Assembly (NCBI GenBank): GCA_021791145.1
Contig: JAJYXE010000006.1
Coordinates: 1-31,068 of the forward strand
Reading direction: 5' to 3'
Source of the DNA: Actinomycetes bacterium
Lineage (GTDB): Bacteria > Actinomycetota > Acidimicrobiia > Acidimicrobiales > RAAP-2
DNA: 31,068 nt
Part shown: in pieces, positions 16,580-24,122 of the stretch
How the letters are laid out: every line of letters starts with the position of its first letter
Numbering within the stretch: the first letter of the stretch is position 1
The notes under the pieces: model-generated
Seen by the model: only the letters and a program-made list of their open reading frames with translations
What the model was told of the DNA's origin: nothing
Database searches by the model: none
Translations under genes and position numbers: made by a program

Positions 16580-16588
16580 TGGTAGATT
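16580..16588 (+). promoter_or_regulatory. Extended -10 box for the radical SAM/ctaA operon
   Basis: TGGTAGATT fits an extended -10 (TGn followed by TAnnnT). No -35 at the usual distance is clear. Transcription would start near 16595, leaving a leader of roughly 30 nt to GTG 16622 or 95 nt to ATG 16691. Confidence 0.4.
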
Positions 16589-16652
16589 CACGTCCGTGCA
16601 GACGGCGGGGCGGGAGGCTCGGTGCGGACGCCATCGGGGTCCAGGTGCCACC

Positions 16653-16694
16653 ATGAGCTCTTCTGGAGCCCTGGACGTGAGTGCGCCGCGATGA
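16653..16694 (+). CDS. Possible 13-codon leader ORF
   Basis: ATG 16653 opens MSSSGALDVSAPR, and its TGA overlaps the ATG 16691 of the radical SAM gene as ATGA. An AGG lies 10 bases before the ATG. It could couple translation of the downstream gene, or be chance. Confidence 0.25.
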   Translation: MSSSGALDVSAPR

Positions 16695-18004
16695 CCGGTC
16701 CCGCGACCTCCGAGCACCAGGCGGTGGCTCTCGACCGCCCGGCTGGGGCACGTCGCCTGCGGTTCGACGTGGGCAGTCGCCCCTTCCTCGTGCTGCTCGA
16801 ACTGACCCGGGCCTGCGAGCTCGCGTGCCGGCACTGCCGTGCGGACGCGATGCTCGATGCCGACCCCGACGAGCTCACGACCGACGAGGTGCGCCGCGTC
16901 CTCGACGACCTCGCTTCGCTCGGGGCGCCGCGTCCGATCGTGGTGCTGACCGGCGGAGACCCCCTCGCCCGTGCCGACCTCGACGACATCGTCCACCACG
17001 GGGCGGCCGCGGGCCTCGCGGTGGCGGTCTCGCCCGCAGGCACGCGCCGGGCGAGCGGGTCACGTCTCGCCGCGCTGCGCGCTGCGGGGACGGGAGTCGT
17101 GTCCTTCTCCATCGACGCAGCGAGCCCCGAAGCCCACGACGCGTTCAGGAGGGTGGAGGGGTCCTTCGACTGGACGGTGGCCGCCTGCCGCGCCGCCGCC
17201 TCGGCGGGCCTGCGCCTCCAGGTCAACACCACGGTGAGCGCCGAGACGGTCGCGGCGCTTCCCGAGGTGCTCCGCCTCGTCACAGAGCTCGGGGCGAGCC
17301 TTTGGAGCGTGTTCTTCTTGGTCCCGACGGGCCGGGGCACCTCGCTGCGGGCCCTGTCGGCAGCCGAGACCGAGGACGTGCTGGCCTTCCTCGCCGAAGC
17401 CGCCGGCATCCTTCCGCTGAAGACGACGGAGGCACCGGCCTACCGACGTGTGCTGCTCGCGCGTGGGTCCGGTGCGTGGCCGCCGGACACCGCCGGCCCC
17501 CTCTACGCCGAGCTCCACCGCCGTCTCGACCTGCTCGCTCCCTCCCTTGCCAAGGCCCCACGTCCGGTCGCCCACGCGGCCGGCGGTCCCGAGGCGGCAC
17601 ACGAGCACGGCGGGGGCGGGCGCCGGGCGCGGCTCCCGGGCGGCGCCCGGCGATCCCCGCTGGCGGTCGGCGACGGTCGTGGCGTCGTGTTCGTCTCGCA
17701 TCGCGGCGAGGTGTCCCCGAGCGGATTCCTCCCCCTCGTCGCCGGCAACGTCCGGGAGCGACCGCTCACCGAGATCTACAGGCGCTCACCGCTCCTCCGA
17801 GCGCTGCGCGATCCGAGCCGTCTGGGCGGGCGGTGCGGGCGGTGCGAGCTCGCCGAGGTTTGCGGCGGCTCACGCGCCCAGGCGTACGCGCGCGCGGGTG
17901 ACCCGCTCGGGGAGGACCCCACCTGCCCCTACGATCCGCCGAAGCGCGTCCGCCCCCACGACGGCCCGGTGCCGATCGCCACCTCGGGCACGTCGAGGTC
18001 GTGA
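16691..18004 (+). CDS. Radical SAM/SPASM protein
   Basis: This 437-residue radical SAM enzyme has the SAM cluster motif C42-x3-C46-x2-C49 in ELTRACELACRHCRA. VVLTGGDPLAR is the GGE-like SAM-binding turn. A C-terminal SPASM-type cysteine set reads CGRCELAEVCGGSRAQAYA then PTC, for one or more auxiliary Fe-S clusters. The layout is like the SPASM proteins related to haem d1/haem b synthesis (NirJ/AhbD) and their actinobacterial relatives, so a tetrapyrrole-linked role is possible. The next gene, ctaA, overlaps by GTGA and supports that idea. A low-complexity insert (AHEHGGGGRRARLPGG) precedes the SPASM part. GTG 16622, with GGGAGG four bases before it, is an alternative start adding 23 residues, but codon use there is atypical. 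Confidence 0.85.
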   Translation: MTGPATSEHQAVALDRPAGARRLRFDVGSRPFLVLLELTRACELACRHCRADAMLDADPDELTTDEVRRVLDDLASLGAPRPIVVLTGGDPLARADLDDIVHHGAAAGLAVAVSPAGTRRASGSRLAALRAAGTGVVSFSIDAASPEAHDAFRRVEGSFDWTVAACRAAASAGLRLQVNTTVSAETVAALPEVLRLVTELGASLWSVFFLVPTGRGTSLRALSAAETEDVLAFLAEAAGILPLKTTEAPAYRRVLLARGSGAWPPDTAGPLYAELHRRLDLLAPSLAKAPRPVAHAAGGPEAAHEHGGGGRRARLPGGARRSPLAVGDGRGVVFVSHRGEVSPSGFLPLVAGNVRERPLTEIYRRSPLLRALRDPSRLGGRCGRCELAEVCGGSRAQAYARAGDPLGEDPTCPYDPPKRVRPHDGPVPIATSGTSRS

Positions 18005-19038
18005 AGCGCCCGACAGGCGATCTCGGCGCTCCCGAGCATCTGGTGCGGAGCGTTCGCCGCGGCCTGCACCTTCCGGCGGCGTGGCGCGTGCCCCTCACGC
18101 CATCGAGCGAGGGGCACGCCCGCGCACGGCGCTGGCTGTTCCCGACCGCGCTTGCCACCCTGGGCGCCACCTACCTGCTCGCCGTCCTCGGCAGCACGGT
18201 CCGGGTCACGGAGTCGGGGACCGGCTGCAAGGGCTGGCCGCTGTGCGACGGCCAGGTCGGCCCCGTCGACCACTTCCATGCCCTGATCGAGCAGTCGCAC
18301 CGCTACCTCGCCGCCGCCGTGACCCTCGGTGTCGTCGCCACCGCGGTCGTCGCCTGGAGGGCAGGGGCGGGGCGAGCCGTCCTCGCGCCCGCGCTGTGGG
18401 CGACCGGCCTCGTCGGCGTCCAGGTGGTGCTCGGAGCGGTGACGGTGGTCACCGACAACGCCCCGCCGACCGTCGCCCTCCATCTCGTCGGCGCGCTGCT
18501 CCTGCTCGCCGCCGTCAGCGCGACCGCGGTCGAGAGCCACGCACGCACCGGCGCCGAGGGCTCCCAGGCGACCTGCCGGGTCAGGGCGGGCCCACTCGCG
18601 TGGTGGGCGCTCGGAGCGACGTTCGTGCTCTTCGTCTCCGGCTCCCTCGTCGTCGACGGCGGGGCGAGCGCCGCCTGCCCGAGCTGGCCCCTCTGCCTGC
18701 CGCATGCCGGGGTCGCGAGCGTCCTCGTCGCGATCCAGCTCGTGCACCGCACCATGGCGGCGGTGGCGGTGGTGCTCTTGACCGTGCTGGCCGGACGCAT
18801 CCTCGTGCGCCGACGAAGGGCGCGGCCGGAGTCCGCCTTCACCTGGACGCTCCTCTTCCTCCTCCCCGCCCAGGTCGCCGCCGGCGCCGCGAGCGCGCTC
18901 CTGCGAGCCCCGGCAGCCGCCCAGGACGTGCATCTCGCGCTGGCAGCCGCCATATGGGTCGACGCCGTGGGGCTCGTCACCGCCCTGCGCGTGCCGCGCG
19001 GGGCCCCGGACGTCGCTCGCTTGTCCCCTACGCGATGA
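18001..19038 (+). CDS. ctaA: Haem A synthase
   Basis: CtaA/COX15 oxidises the haem O methyl group to a formyl, giving haem A for aa3-type cytochrome oxidase. The protein has 345 residues with about eight membrane helices in two four-helix halves. The haem-ligand histidines are visible in EQSHRYLAA, ALHLVGALLL, QLVHRTMAAV and DVHLALAAAIW. Each half has a Cys-pair loop: GTGCKGWPLCDG and AACPSWPLCLP. RVTESGTGC matches the family entry loop. The start is GTG 18001 in a GTGA overlap with the radical SAM gene. The first 45 residues are an extra soluble extension, so a later start cannot be excluded. A strong hairpin follows the stop. Confidence 0.92.
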   Translation: MKRPTGDLGAPEHLVRSVRRGLHLPAAWRVPLTPSSEGHARARRWLFPTALATLGATYLLAVLGSTVRVTESGTGCKGWPLCDGQVGPVDHFHALIEQSHRYLAAAVTLGVVATAVVAWRAGAGRAVLAPALWATGLVGVQVVLGAVTVVTDNAPPTVALHLVGALLLLAAVSATAVESHARTGAEGSQATCRVRAGPLAWWALGATFVLFVSGSLVVDGGASAACPSWPLCLPHAGVASVLVAIQLVHRTMAAVAVVLLTVLAGRILVRRRRARPESAFTWTLLFLLPAQVAAGAASALLRAPAAAQDVHLALAAAIWVDAVGLVTALRVPRGAPDVARLSPTR

Positions 19039-19063
19039 CGCCCGCGAGCGGACCGGCACTCGG

Positions 19064-19081
19064 GCGTTCCCGCGGGAACGC
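19064..19081. repeat. 18-bp perfect palindrome
   Basis: GCGTTCCCGCGGGAACGC is fully self-complementary. It directly abuts the hairpin at 19081-19111 in the convergent gap between ctaA and the secreted protein. Confidence 0.8.
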
Positions 19082-19111
19082 TCCTCCGGGGTGCTGGGCA
19101 CCCCGGAGGAG
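19081..19111. terminator. Strong bidirectional hairpin
   Basis: CTCCTCCGGGGTG and CACCCCGGAGGAG form a perfect 13-bp stem around CTGGG. It lies 43 bp past the ctaA stop and 42 bp past the end of the opposing gene. No T-run follows on either strand, as is common in GC-rich Actinobacteria. Confidence 0.75.
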
Positions 19112-19152
19112 CTCATCGGTCCCCACGTCCAGCTCGCCGTTCGCCTGGCAGG

Positions 19153-20028
19153 TCAGAACGCCCCCGGTCCCGGTTCGGCGCCGAGGGCAGCAGGGCTCGC
19201 GAGCACGCACTGGCCGCTGCGCGTCCCGAGGACGACGTTCGGCTCGGAGATCCGCGGGTAGGGGGTCTTCTGGCCTTGCTTCGCCTCGGTACTGTCCCAG
19301 ACCCTGCTGTTGCCCGAGCAGCCGAGGTCGCCCTGGATCGCATTGGAGAGCACCTCGATCGCGTCCGGGTCGGCGAGCTCGTCGCCCGTGAGCGTCACGC
19401 TGCCGTCGACCGCGTCGCGTGCCAGACCGAGCCAGCACGACGAAAGAGCGCTGACCGTGAGGTCGCCCTTCACCGTGTCGTCCTCGAAGTCGCTGTAGAC
19501 GGGCTCGCCCAGCATCGTGAAGACCCCCGAGGGTCTGCACGACAGTCCGCCGCCGCCGCCAGAGACCGTCACGCTCCCGTTGATCGAGGTGGCGTGCACG
19601 ATCACGCCGAGCGCGCCGAACGCCCTGAGCCCCCCGCCGACCGTGTCGGAGGTCGCCTTCTTGCACCCGAAATGCGGCTCGCAGCCGAGCGCGAGCGTCG
19701 CACCCTTGTCGACGATCAGCGCGCCGGCGATCCTCCAGTTCGCGTCGCCCTCCGGGGCGCCCTTCTTCGGTGAGGGGTAGTTGGCGATGAGTGACGCACC
19801 GGGCTCCACGGTCACCGGACCGTCGACCAGCACCCCGCCCGCGGCCGGCCCGAAGCAAAGGCCCTTCACCACGATCGAGGCGTAATCGCCTGAGGGCACC
19901 GTCCCCGACGTGCACGTGTAGCTCCGGGGCGCTGGGTGGGCCGACGCGCCCGCCGATGCCGGACCGGCGACGAGCGCGAGCGCGCCGAGGCAAGCGGCGG
20001 CTCCGAACCTGATCCAATGACGCTGCAT
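19153..20028 (-). CDS. Secreted beta-helix-like protein
   Basis: This 291-residue protein begins with a Sec signal peptide (MQRHWIRFGAAACLGALALVAGPASAGA, cleavage near residue 27). The mature part is rich in Gly, Val, Thr and Ser. It shows repeating strand-turn units such as VTVEPGASLIA, ALIVDKGATLALG, GSVTVSGGGGG, GDLTVSALSS and GSVTLTGDEL, the pattern of a right-handed beta-helix or bactofilin-like solenoid. Seven or more cysteines suggest disulfides outside the cell. No enzyme motif is seen, so a structural or surface role is an inference. ATG 20028 follows GAGGAGGAG. A 20-bp repeat element at 20088-20107 lies 60 bp upstream and is shared with the region next to the SARP gene. Confidence 0.7.
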   Translation of the reverse strand: MQRHWIRFGAAACLGALALVAGPASAGASAHPAPRSYTCTSGTVPSGDYASIVVKGLCFGPAAGGVLVDGPVTVEPGASLIANYPSPKKGAPEGDANWRIAGALIVDKGATLALGCEPHFGCKKATSDTVGGGLRAFGALGVIVHATSINGSVTVSGGGGGLSCRPSGVFTMLGEPVYSDFEDDTVKGDLTVSALSSCWLGLARDAVDGSVTLTGDELADPDAIEVLSNAIQGDLGCSGNSRVWDSTEAKQGQKTPYPRISEPNVVLGTRSGQCVLASPAALGAEPGPGAF

Positions 20029-20087
20029 TCGCTCCTCCTCTGGTAACGGGGCCCCGATCGGTGGTCCCGGGGGAAGGTAGTGACACC

Positions 20088-20107
20088 GCGCATCCGCAGC
20101 GCATCCG
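20088..20107 (-). promoter_or_regulatory. Candidate SARP operator, second copy
   Basis: GCGCATCCG-CA-GCGCATCCG is two 9-bp direct repeats at 11-bp period. It equals the element at 13374-13393 except for the two spacer bases. It is placed 60-79 bp upstream of the secreted-protein ATG, a normal activator position. Confidence 0.5.
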
Positions 20108-20127
20108 TGAAGGGCGGGGGGTTGCGC

Positions 20128-20168
20128 GAGGCGGGCCACGGGATGGGGCTCATGGGTTGGCCCGCCTC
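20128..20168 (-). terminator. Hairpin after hisF
   Basis: GAGGCGGGCCA and TGGCCCGCCTC form a perfect 11-bp stem with a 19-base loop, starting 19 bp after the hisF stop. No T-run is present. It probably ends the his operon transcript. Confidence 0.5.
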
Positions 20169-20187
20169 CAGCGAGCCGAGGGCTGCG

Positions 20188-21000
20188 TCAGGAAGGTCGG
20201 GCCCTATGATCTCGGGCTCGCTGCCCGCTCGTCTGCTCGCTCGGCCGCACGGCGACGCCGCGGGCGGCGAGGTACGTCTTCGCCTCGGCGATCGTGTGCT
20301 CCCGACGGTGGAAGATCGACGCGGCGAGCAGCCCGTCCGCGCCGGCCCGCGCGCCCTCCACGAGGTGCTCGAGCCTCCCGACCCCTCCCGACGCGACCAC
20401 CGGCACCCCGACGGCATCGACCACGCGACGCGTGAGCTCGAGGTCGTAGCCGTCACGGGTGCCGTCCCGGTCCATCGAGGTGAGGAGGATCTCGCCCGCC
20501 CCGAGCGCAGCGGCCTGCTCCGCCCATGCCAGCGCATCGGTCCCGGTCGGACGGCGGCCGCCGTGGGTGCAGACCTCCCAGGCATGCTGCACGCCGGCCT
20601 TTCGGCGGGCGTCGAGGGCCACGACGACGCACTGCGCGCCGAACTCCCCTGCCAGCTCGCGCACGAGCTCCGGACGCTCGAGCGCGGCGGTGTTCACGGC
20701 CACCTTGTCCGCGCCCGACCGGAGCAGGCGGCGGGCGTCGTCACGTCCTCGGACCCCGCCGCCGACCGTGAAGGGGATGAAGACCTGCTCAGCGGTGCGC
20801 GCGACCACCGAGACCATCGTGTCGCGACCTTCCGACGAGGCGGTGATGTCGAGGAAGGTGAGCTCGTCGGCGCCCTCCTCGTCGTAGCGGGAGGCGAGCT
20901 CGACGGGGTCGCCGGCGTCGACCAGGTCCACGAAGCGCACGCCCTTCACGACGCGCCCGCCGGCCACGTCGAGACAGGGGATCACCCGGACGCTGCGCAC
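20188..21000 (-). CDS. hisF: Imidazole glycerol phosphate synthase, cyclase subunit
   Basis: HisF uses ammonia from HisH to turn PRFAR into imidazole glycerol phosphate and AICAR. It has 270 residues, about 15 more than usual because of a basic tail ([18 protein letters not shown]). The two catalytic aspartates are in [15 protein letters not shown] and in [25 protein letters not shown] and [16 protein letters not shown] are the phosphate loops. The start is GTG 21000, overlapping the hisA end by 19 bp. It is the last gene of the his operon and is followed by a hairpin. Confidence 0.95.
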   Translation of the reverse strand: MRSVRVIPCLDVAGGRVVKGVRFVDLVDAGDPVELASRYDEEGADELTFLDITASSEGRDTMVSVVARTAEQVFIPFTVGGGVRGRDDARRLLRSGADKVAVNTAALERPELVRELAGEFGAQCVVVALDARRKAGVQHAWEVCTHGGRRPTGTDALAWAEQAAALGAGEILLTSMDRDGTRDGYDLELTRRVVDAVGVPVVASGGVGRLEHLVEGARAGADGLLAASIFHRREHTIAEAKTYLAARGVAVRPSEQTSGQRARDHRARPS

Positions 21001-21746
21001 GACGCGATCGCCTCCTCGACGTCGATGGACCCGTCGACGAGCGCGCGGCCGACGACCACGCCGGCGAGCGCTCGCCGCCGCCCCGGAGAGCGCAGGCCGG
21101 CGAGCTCGGACAGGTCCGCTGCGCTCCCCACCCCGCCGGACGCGACCACGTCGAAGTCCGTCGAGTCGAGCACCTCGGAGAGCCCTTCGGTGTCCGGGCC
21201 CGCACGCGTCCCGTCGCGCTCGATCGCCGTGACCACCACGGCTCCGAGCGGCGCGTCCGCCCACGCCGCGAGCAGCTCCGCGGGCCCGGCCGTCGCGCGC
21301 TGGGTCCAGCCCCGCAGCGACAGCTCGAGCGCGCCGCTTGGGGCGCGGCGGTAGTCCAGCCCGACGGCGACGCGGCCCGGGTGGCGCGCGGCGAGGCGCG
21401 CGGCGAGCTCGGGATGCTCGATCGCCGCGGTGCCGAGCACGACCCGGTCGACCCCCTCGGCCAGGAGGGCGTCGACACCGCCGGTGTCTCGCAGGCCGCC
21501 GCCGGCCTGCACGCGCGCCCCGGCCCGGTGTGCGAGATGCGCGAGCGAGAGCACGACCGCACGGTTGACCGGCTCGCCGGTGCGAGCGGCGTCGAGGTCG
21601 ACCACGTGCAGCCACGGCGTCCCCGCGCCGAGGAGGCGGGAGGCCACCTCGAGCGGGTCGCCGAAGCTGCGCGACGCCCCGAACTCGCCCTTCACGAGCC
21701 GGACCGCCCGGCCGTCCAGGACGTCGACCGCGGCGAACAGCTCCAT
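20982..21746 (-). CDS. hisA: ProFAR isomerase
   Basis: HisA isomerises ProFAR to PRFAR, an Amadori rearrangement in a TIM barrel. It has 254 residues. Asp8 in [14 protein letters not shown] and Asp178 in [13 protein letters not shown] are the catalytic pair. [30 protein letters not shown] and VASGGVGS complete the barrel. In many Actinobacteria this gene is the dual-function PriA that also replaces TrpF, but here a separate trpF exists, so a HisA-only role is likely. The start is ATG 21746, sharing one base with the hisH stop (TGATG). Confidence 0.93.
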   Translation of the reverse strand: MELFAAVDVLDGRAVRLVKGEFGASRSFGDPLEVASRLLGAGTPWLHVVDLDAARTGEPVNRAVVLSLAHLAHRAGARVQAGGGLRDTGGVDALLAEGVDRVVLGTAAIEHPELAARLAARHPGRVAVGLDYRRAPSGALELSLRGWTQRATAGPAELLAAWADAPLGAVVVTAIERDGTRAGPDTEGLSEVLDSTDFDVVASGGVGSAADLSELAGLRSPGRRRALAGVVVGRALVDGSIDVEEAIASCAASG

Positions 21747-22366
21747 CACGACGCGACGCGCTCGACGAAGTTGGCGAGGATCGCGAGACCGACGGCGCCC
21801 GACTTCTCGGGGTGGAACTGCGTCCCCCACACCGCGCCCGTCTCCGCCGCGGCCGCGAGCGTCCCGCCGTAGTCGCAGGTGGCCACGGTCTCGGCGCCGA
21901 CCTCGGGCGCGTAGGAGTGGACGAAGTACACCCACGGCTCCTCGCCGAGCCCTGCGAGGAGCTTGGAGGGCCGGACCCGAGCGAGCGAGTTCCACTGCAT
22001 CTGGGGCACCTTCTCCGAGGACGCCAGCCGCCGGACCGTGCCGGACAGCACGCCGAGCCCGCGCTGGCCGGGGGCCTCCTCCGAACCGTCGTAGAGGAGC
22101 TGGAAGCCGACGCAGATCCCCAGGAACGGCACCCCGGCGTCGATCGCTCGCCTTGCCGCGTCGCCGAGCCCGCTGCGATCGAGCGCGCGAGCGCACGGCC
22201 CGAACGCGCCGACCCCTGGCAGCACCACGCCGGCCGCGCCCTCCACCTCGGCAGGGTCCGAGACGAGGCGGGCCGCCGCGCCGACATGGACGAGCGCGCG
22301 CTCGGCCGACCGGAGGTTGCCGATCCCGTAGTCGAGGACGGCGATCGTCCCGCCAGCCGCTCGCAC
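21746..22366 (-). CDS. hisH: Imidazole glycerol phosphate synthase, glutaminase subunit
   Basis: HisH hydrolyses glutamine and passes ammonia to HisF. It is a class I amidotransferase of 206 residues. The nucleophile is Cys85 in [18 protein letters not shown]. His185 and Glu187 in TQFHPEKSG complete the triad. [12 protein letters not shown] and [11 protein letters not shown] are typical of HisH. The start is GTG 22366 ([14 protein letters not shown]), 8 bp after the hisB stop. The longer open frame upstream lies within hisB. Confidence 0.94.
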   Translation of the reverse strand: MRAAGGTIAVLDYGIGNLRSAERALVHVGAAARLVSDPAEVEGAAGVVLPGVGAFGPCARALDRSGLGDAARRAIDAGVPFLGICVGFQLLYDGSEEAPGQRGLGVLSGTVRRLASSEKVPQMQWNSLARVRPSKLLAGLGEEPWVYFVHSYAPEVGAETVATCDYGGTLAAAAETGAVWGTQFHPEKSGAVGLAILANFVERVAS

Positions 22367-22374
22367 CCCGAGCC

Positions 22375-22986
22375 TCAGAGAACGCCCTTGGTCGAGGGCA
22401 CGTCCGTCCCCTCGACCCGCACCGCGTCTCGCAGCGCGCGCGCCACCGCCTTGAACACCGCCTCCACCACGTGGTGCGCGTTGCGCCCGGCGCGGCGCCG
22501 GACGTGCAGGGTGATCCCCGCCCACGTCGTGCACGCGCGCCAGAACTCCTCCGCGAGCTGCGGATCGAACGGCGGGGACCCGAGCCCGGGCGTACAGGGC
22601 TCGAAGGGCACGTCGTAGGCGAGGTACGCACGCCCCGAGAGATCGAGCGCCACCTCCACGAGCGCCTCGTCGAGGGGGAGCAGGCACGAGGCGAACCGGC
22701 GCACCCCGGTCCTGTCGCCGAGCGCCTCCGCCAGGCTCTGACCCATCACGATGCCGACGTCCTCCACGGTGTGGTGCGCGTCGACCTGGAGGTCGCCCTC
22801 CGCGCGCACCGTGAGGTCGAAGCCGGCGTGCTTGGCGAGCTGCGACAGCATGTGGTCGAAGAACGGGAGCCCGGTCGTCGCGTCCGCCCGACCCGCCCCG
22901 TCGACGAACAGCGCGACCTCCACGAGCGTCTCTTTGGTCGCGCGACGTCGCTCTGCGTGCCGACCGCTGCGCGGCGAGGGCGACAT
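22375..22986 (-). CDS. hisB: Imidazoleglycerol-phosphate dehydratase
   Basis: HisB removes water from imidazole glycerol phosphate with a di-manganese centre. It is the stand-alone dehydratase (203 residues), without the phosphatase domain of enterobacteria. The His-rich metal motifs are FFDHMLSQLAKHAGFDL, DAHHTVEDVGI and GRNAHHVVEAVFKAVARALRDAV. The C-terminus ends PSTKGVL, as usual. ATG 22986 is preferred. GTG 22995, overlapping the hisC stop as GTGA, would add three residues and is equally coupled. The histidinol-phosphate phosphatase step must be encoded elsewhere. Confidence 0.95.
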   Translation of the reverse strand: MSPSPRSGRHAERRRATKETLVEVALFVDGAGRADATTGLPFFDHMLSQLAKHAGFDLTVRAEGDLQVDAHHTVEDVGIVMGQSLAEALGDRTGVRRFASCLLPLDEALVEVALDLSGRAYLAYDVPFEPCTPGLGSPPFDPQLAEEFWRACTTWAGITLHVRRRAGRNAHHVVEAVFKAVARALRDAVRVEGTDVPSTKGVL

Positions 22987-22991
22987 CCCGC

Positions 22992-24122
22992 TCACCGCAG
23001 CGCTCCTGCGAGCGCTTCGAGGAAGCGCTCGTTCTCCTTCGGCGTGCCCACCGTCACGCGCAGGCACCCTTCGAGCCCCTCGCGCGAAGAGAAGTCCCGC
23101 ACGAGCACGCCCTCGGCGAAGAGCGCCGACCACACCGCTCGCGCGTCCTTGCCTCTCGGCCTGAACAGGAGGAAGTTCGCGTCGGACGGCCAGGTCTCGA
23201 CGTCGAGCTGCGCGAGGCCGTGCGCGAGCTGGGCTCGCGCCTCGGCGACCTTCCCGACCCGCTCGGCCATCTCGTCTCGGTAGCGCAGCGCCAGCACGCC
23301 GGCGAGCTGCGTCTGCGCCGACAGGTGGTACGGCAGCGAGGCCGCGCGGCACCCGGCCACCACCTCGGCGTCGGCGACGAGGTACCCGAGGCGGGCACCC
23401 GCCATCGCCCAGTTCTTGGAGAAGGTGCGCACGACGACCAGCCCTTCCGCCCGGGGCGCCGCGGCGGGCGCCGCCCCGGGGGCCCCACCCTGGTCGGCGC
23501 GCACGGGGGCGCGCACGGGGGCGCGCAGCCCGAGCGCCGACCAGCTCGAGAACTCCCCGTACGCCTCGTCGACCACCACGAGCCCCGGAGCGGCGTCGAG
23601 GATCCCCGCGACGACACCAGGGTCCTCGATGCGTCCCGTCGGGTTGTTGGGAGAGCACAGGAAGACGACGTCCGGCCCGACGCGCTCGATCGCAGCCGCC
23701 CACCCCTTGGGGTCGACCCTCAGGTCCGCGCCCCGCCGCTCGGTCACGACCTCCATGCCCGTCAAGCCCGCGATGTGCGCGTGGAGCGCGTAGGTCGGCT
23801 CGAAGACGAGCGCCCGTCGACCTGGGCCACCGAAGGCGATCAGCAGGCACTGGAGCACCTCGTTCGAGCCGTTCGCGCAGAACACCTCCTCGGGACGGAC
23901 CCGGTGCAGCTCGGCGATCCCGGCGCGCAGCTCGGTCGCGTCGCGGTCCGGGTACCGGTGGAACTCCACCTCCGAGACGGCATCGGCGAGCGCCCGCTGC
24001 CACGCGGCCGGCGGCGGGTACGGCGACTCGTTCGTGTTCAGCCGCACCTCGGCCTCGGCCTGCAACGAGTGGTAGCCCCCCAGCGCGACGAGCTGCTCGC
24101 GCAGCGGCACGAGCGCGCTCAC
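22992..24122 (-). CDS. hisC: Histidinol-phosphate aminotransferase
   Basis: HisC is a class I/II PLP aminotransferase that converts imidazole acetol phosphate to histidinol phosphate. It has 376 residues. LNTNESPYPPP, ANGSNEVLQCLL, CSPNNPTGR and VVDEAYGEFS lead to the PLP lysine K236 in RTFSKNWAMAGARLGYL. RPRGKDARAVW and LRVTVGTPKENERFL end it. Residues 200-226, just before the PLP-lysine strand, are a Pro/Ala/Gly insertion (starting APVRAPVRAD) not present in typical HisC. Its DNA (23445-23525) contains short repeats. The start is GTG 24122, overlapping the hisD stop as GTGA. Confidence 0.93.
   Translation of the reverse strand: MSALVPLREQLVALGGYHSLQAEAEVRLNTNESPYPPPAAWQRALADAVSEVEFHRYPDRDATELRAGIAELHRVRPEEVFCANGSNEVLQCLLIAFGGPGRRALVFEPTYALHAHIAGLTGMEVVTERRGADLRVDPKGWAAAIERVGPDVVFLCSPNNPTGRIEDPGVVAGILDAAPGLVVVDEAYGEFSSWSALGLRAPVRAPVRADQGGAPGAAPAAAPRAEGLVVVRTFSKNWAMAGARLGYLVADAEVVAGCRAASLPYHLSAQTQLAGVLALRYRDEMAERVGKVAEARAQLAHGLAQLDVETWPSDANFLLFRPRGKDARAVWSALFAEGVLVRDFSSREGLEGCLRVTVGTPKENERFLEALAGALR

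Larger units (their letters stand above)
16352..16690. other. Divergent intergenic region
   Basis: This 339-bp stretch separates the SARP gene (leftward) from the radical SAM gene (rightward). It holds a 10-bp inverted repeat at 16508-16538, an extended -10-like box at 16580-16588, a good ribosome site at 16612-16617 and a 13-codon ORF at 16653-16694. The leftward half (16352-16500) shows no gene that can be supported. Confidence 0.6.

Noticed and set aside
13277..16585. An 1102-codon open frame on the + strand
   Set aside because: It is antisense to the SARP regulator, has no recognisable motifs and is an effect of high GC3 content. The opposite strand carries a complete, well-motifed protein.
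20982..21746. Reading hisA as the dual-function PriA
   Set aside because: The RGW motif is shared by HisA and PriA and does not discriminate. A complete trpF is present, so nothing requires a dual role.
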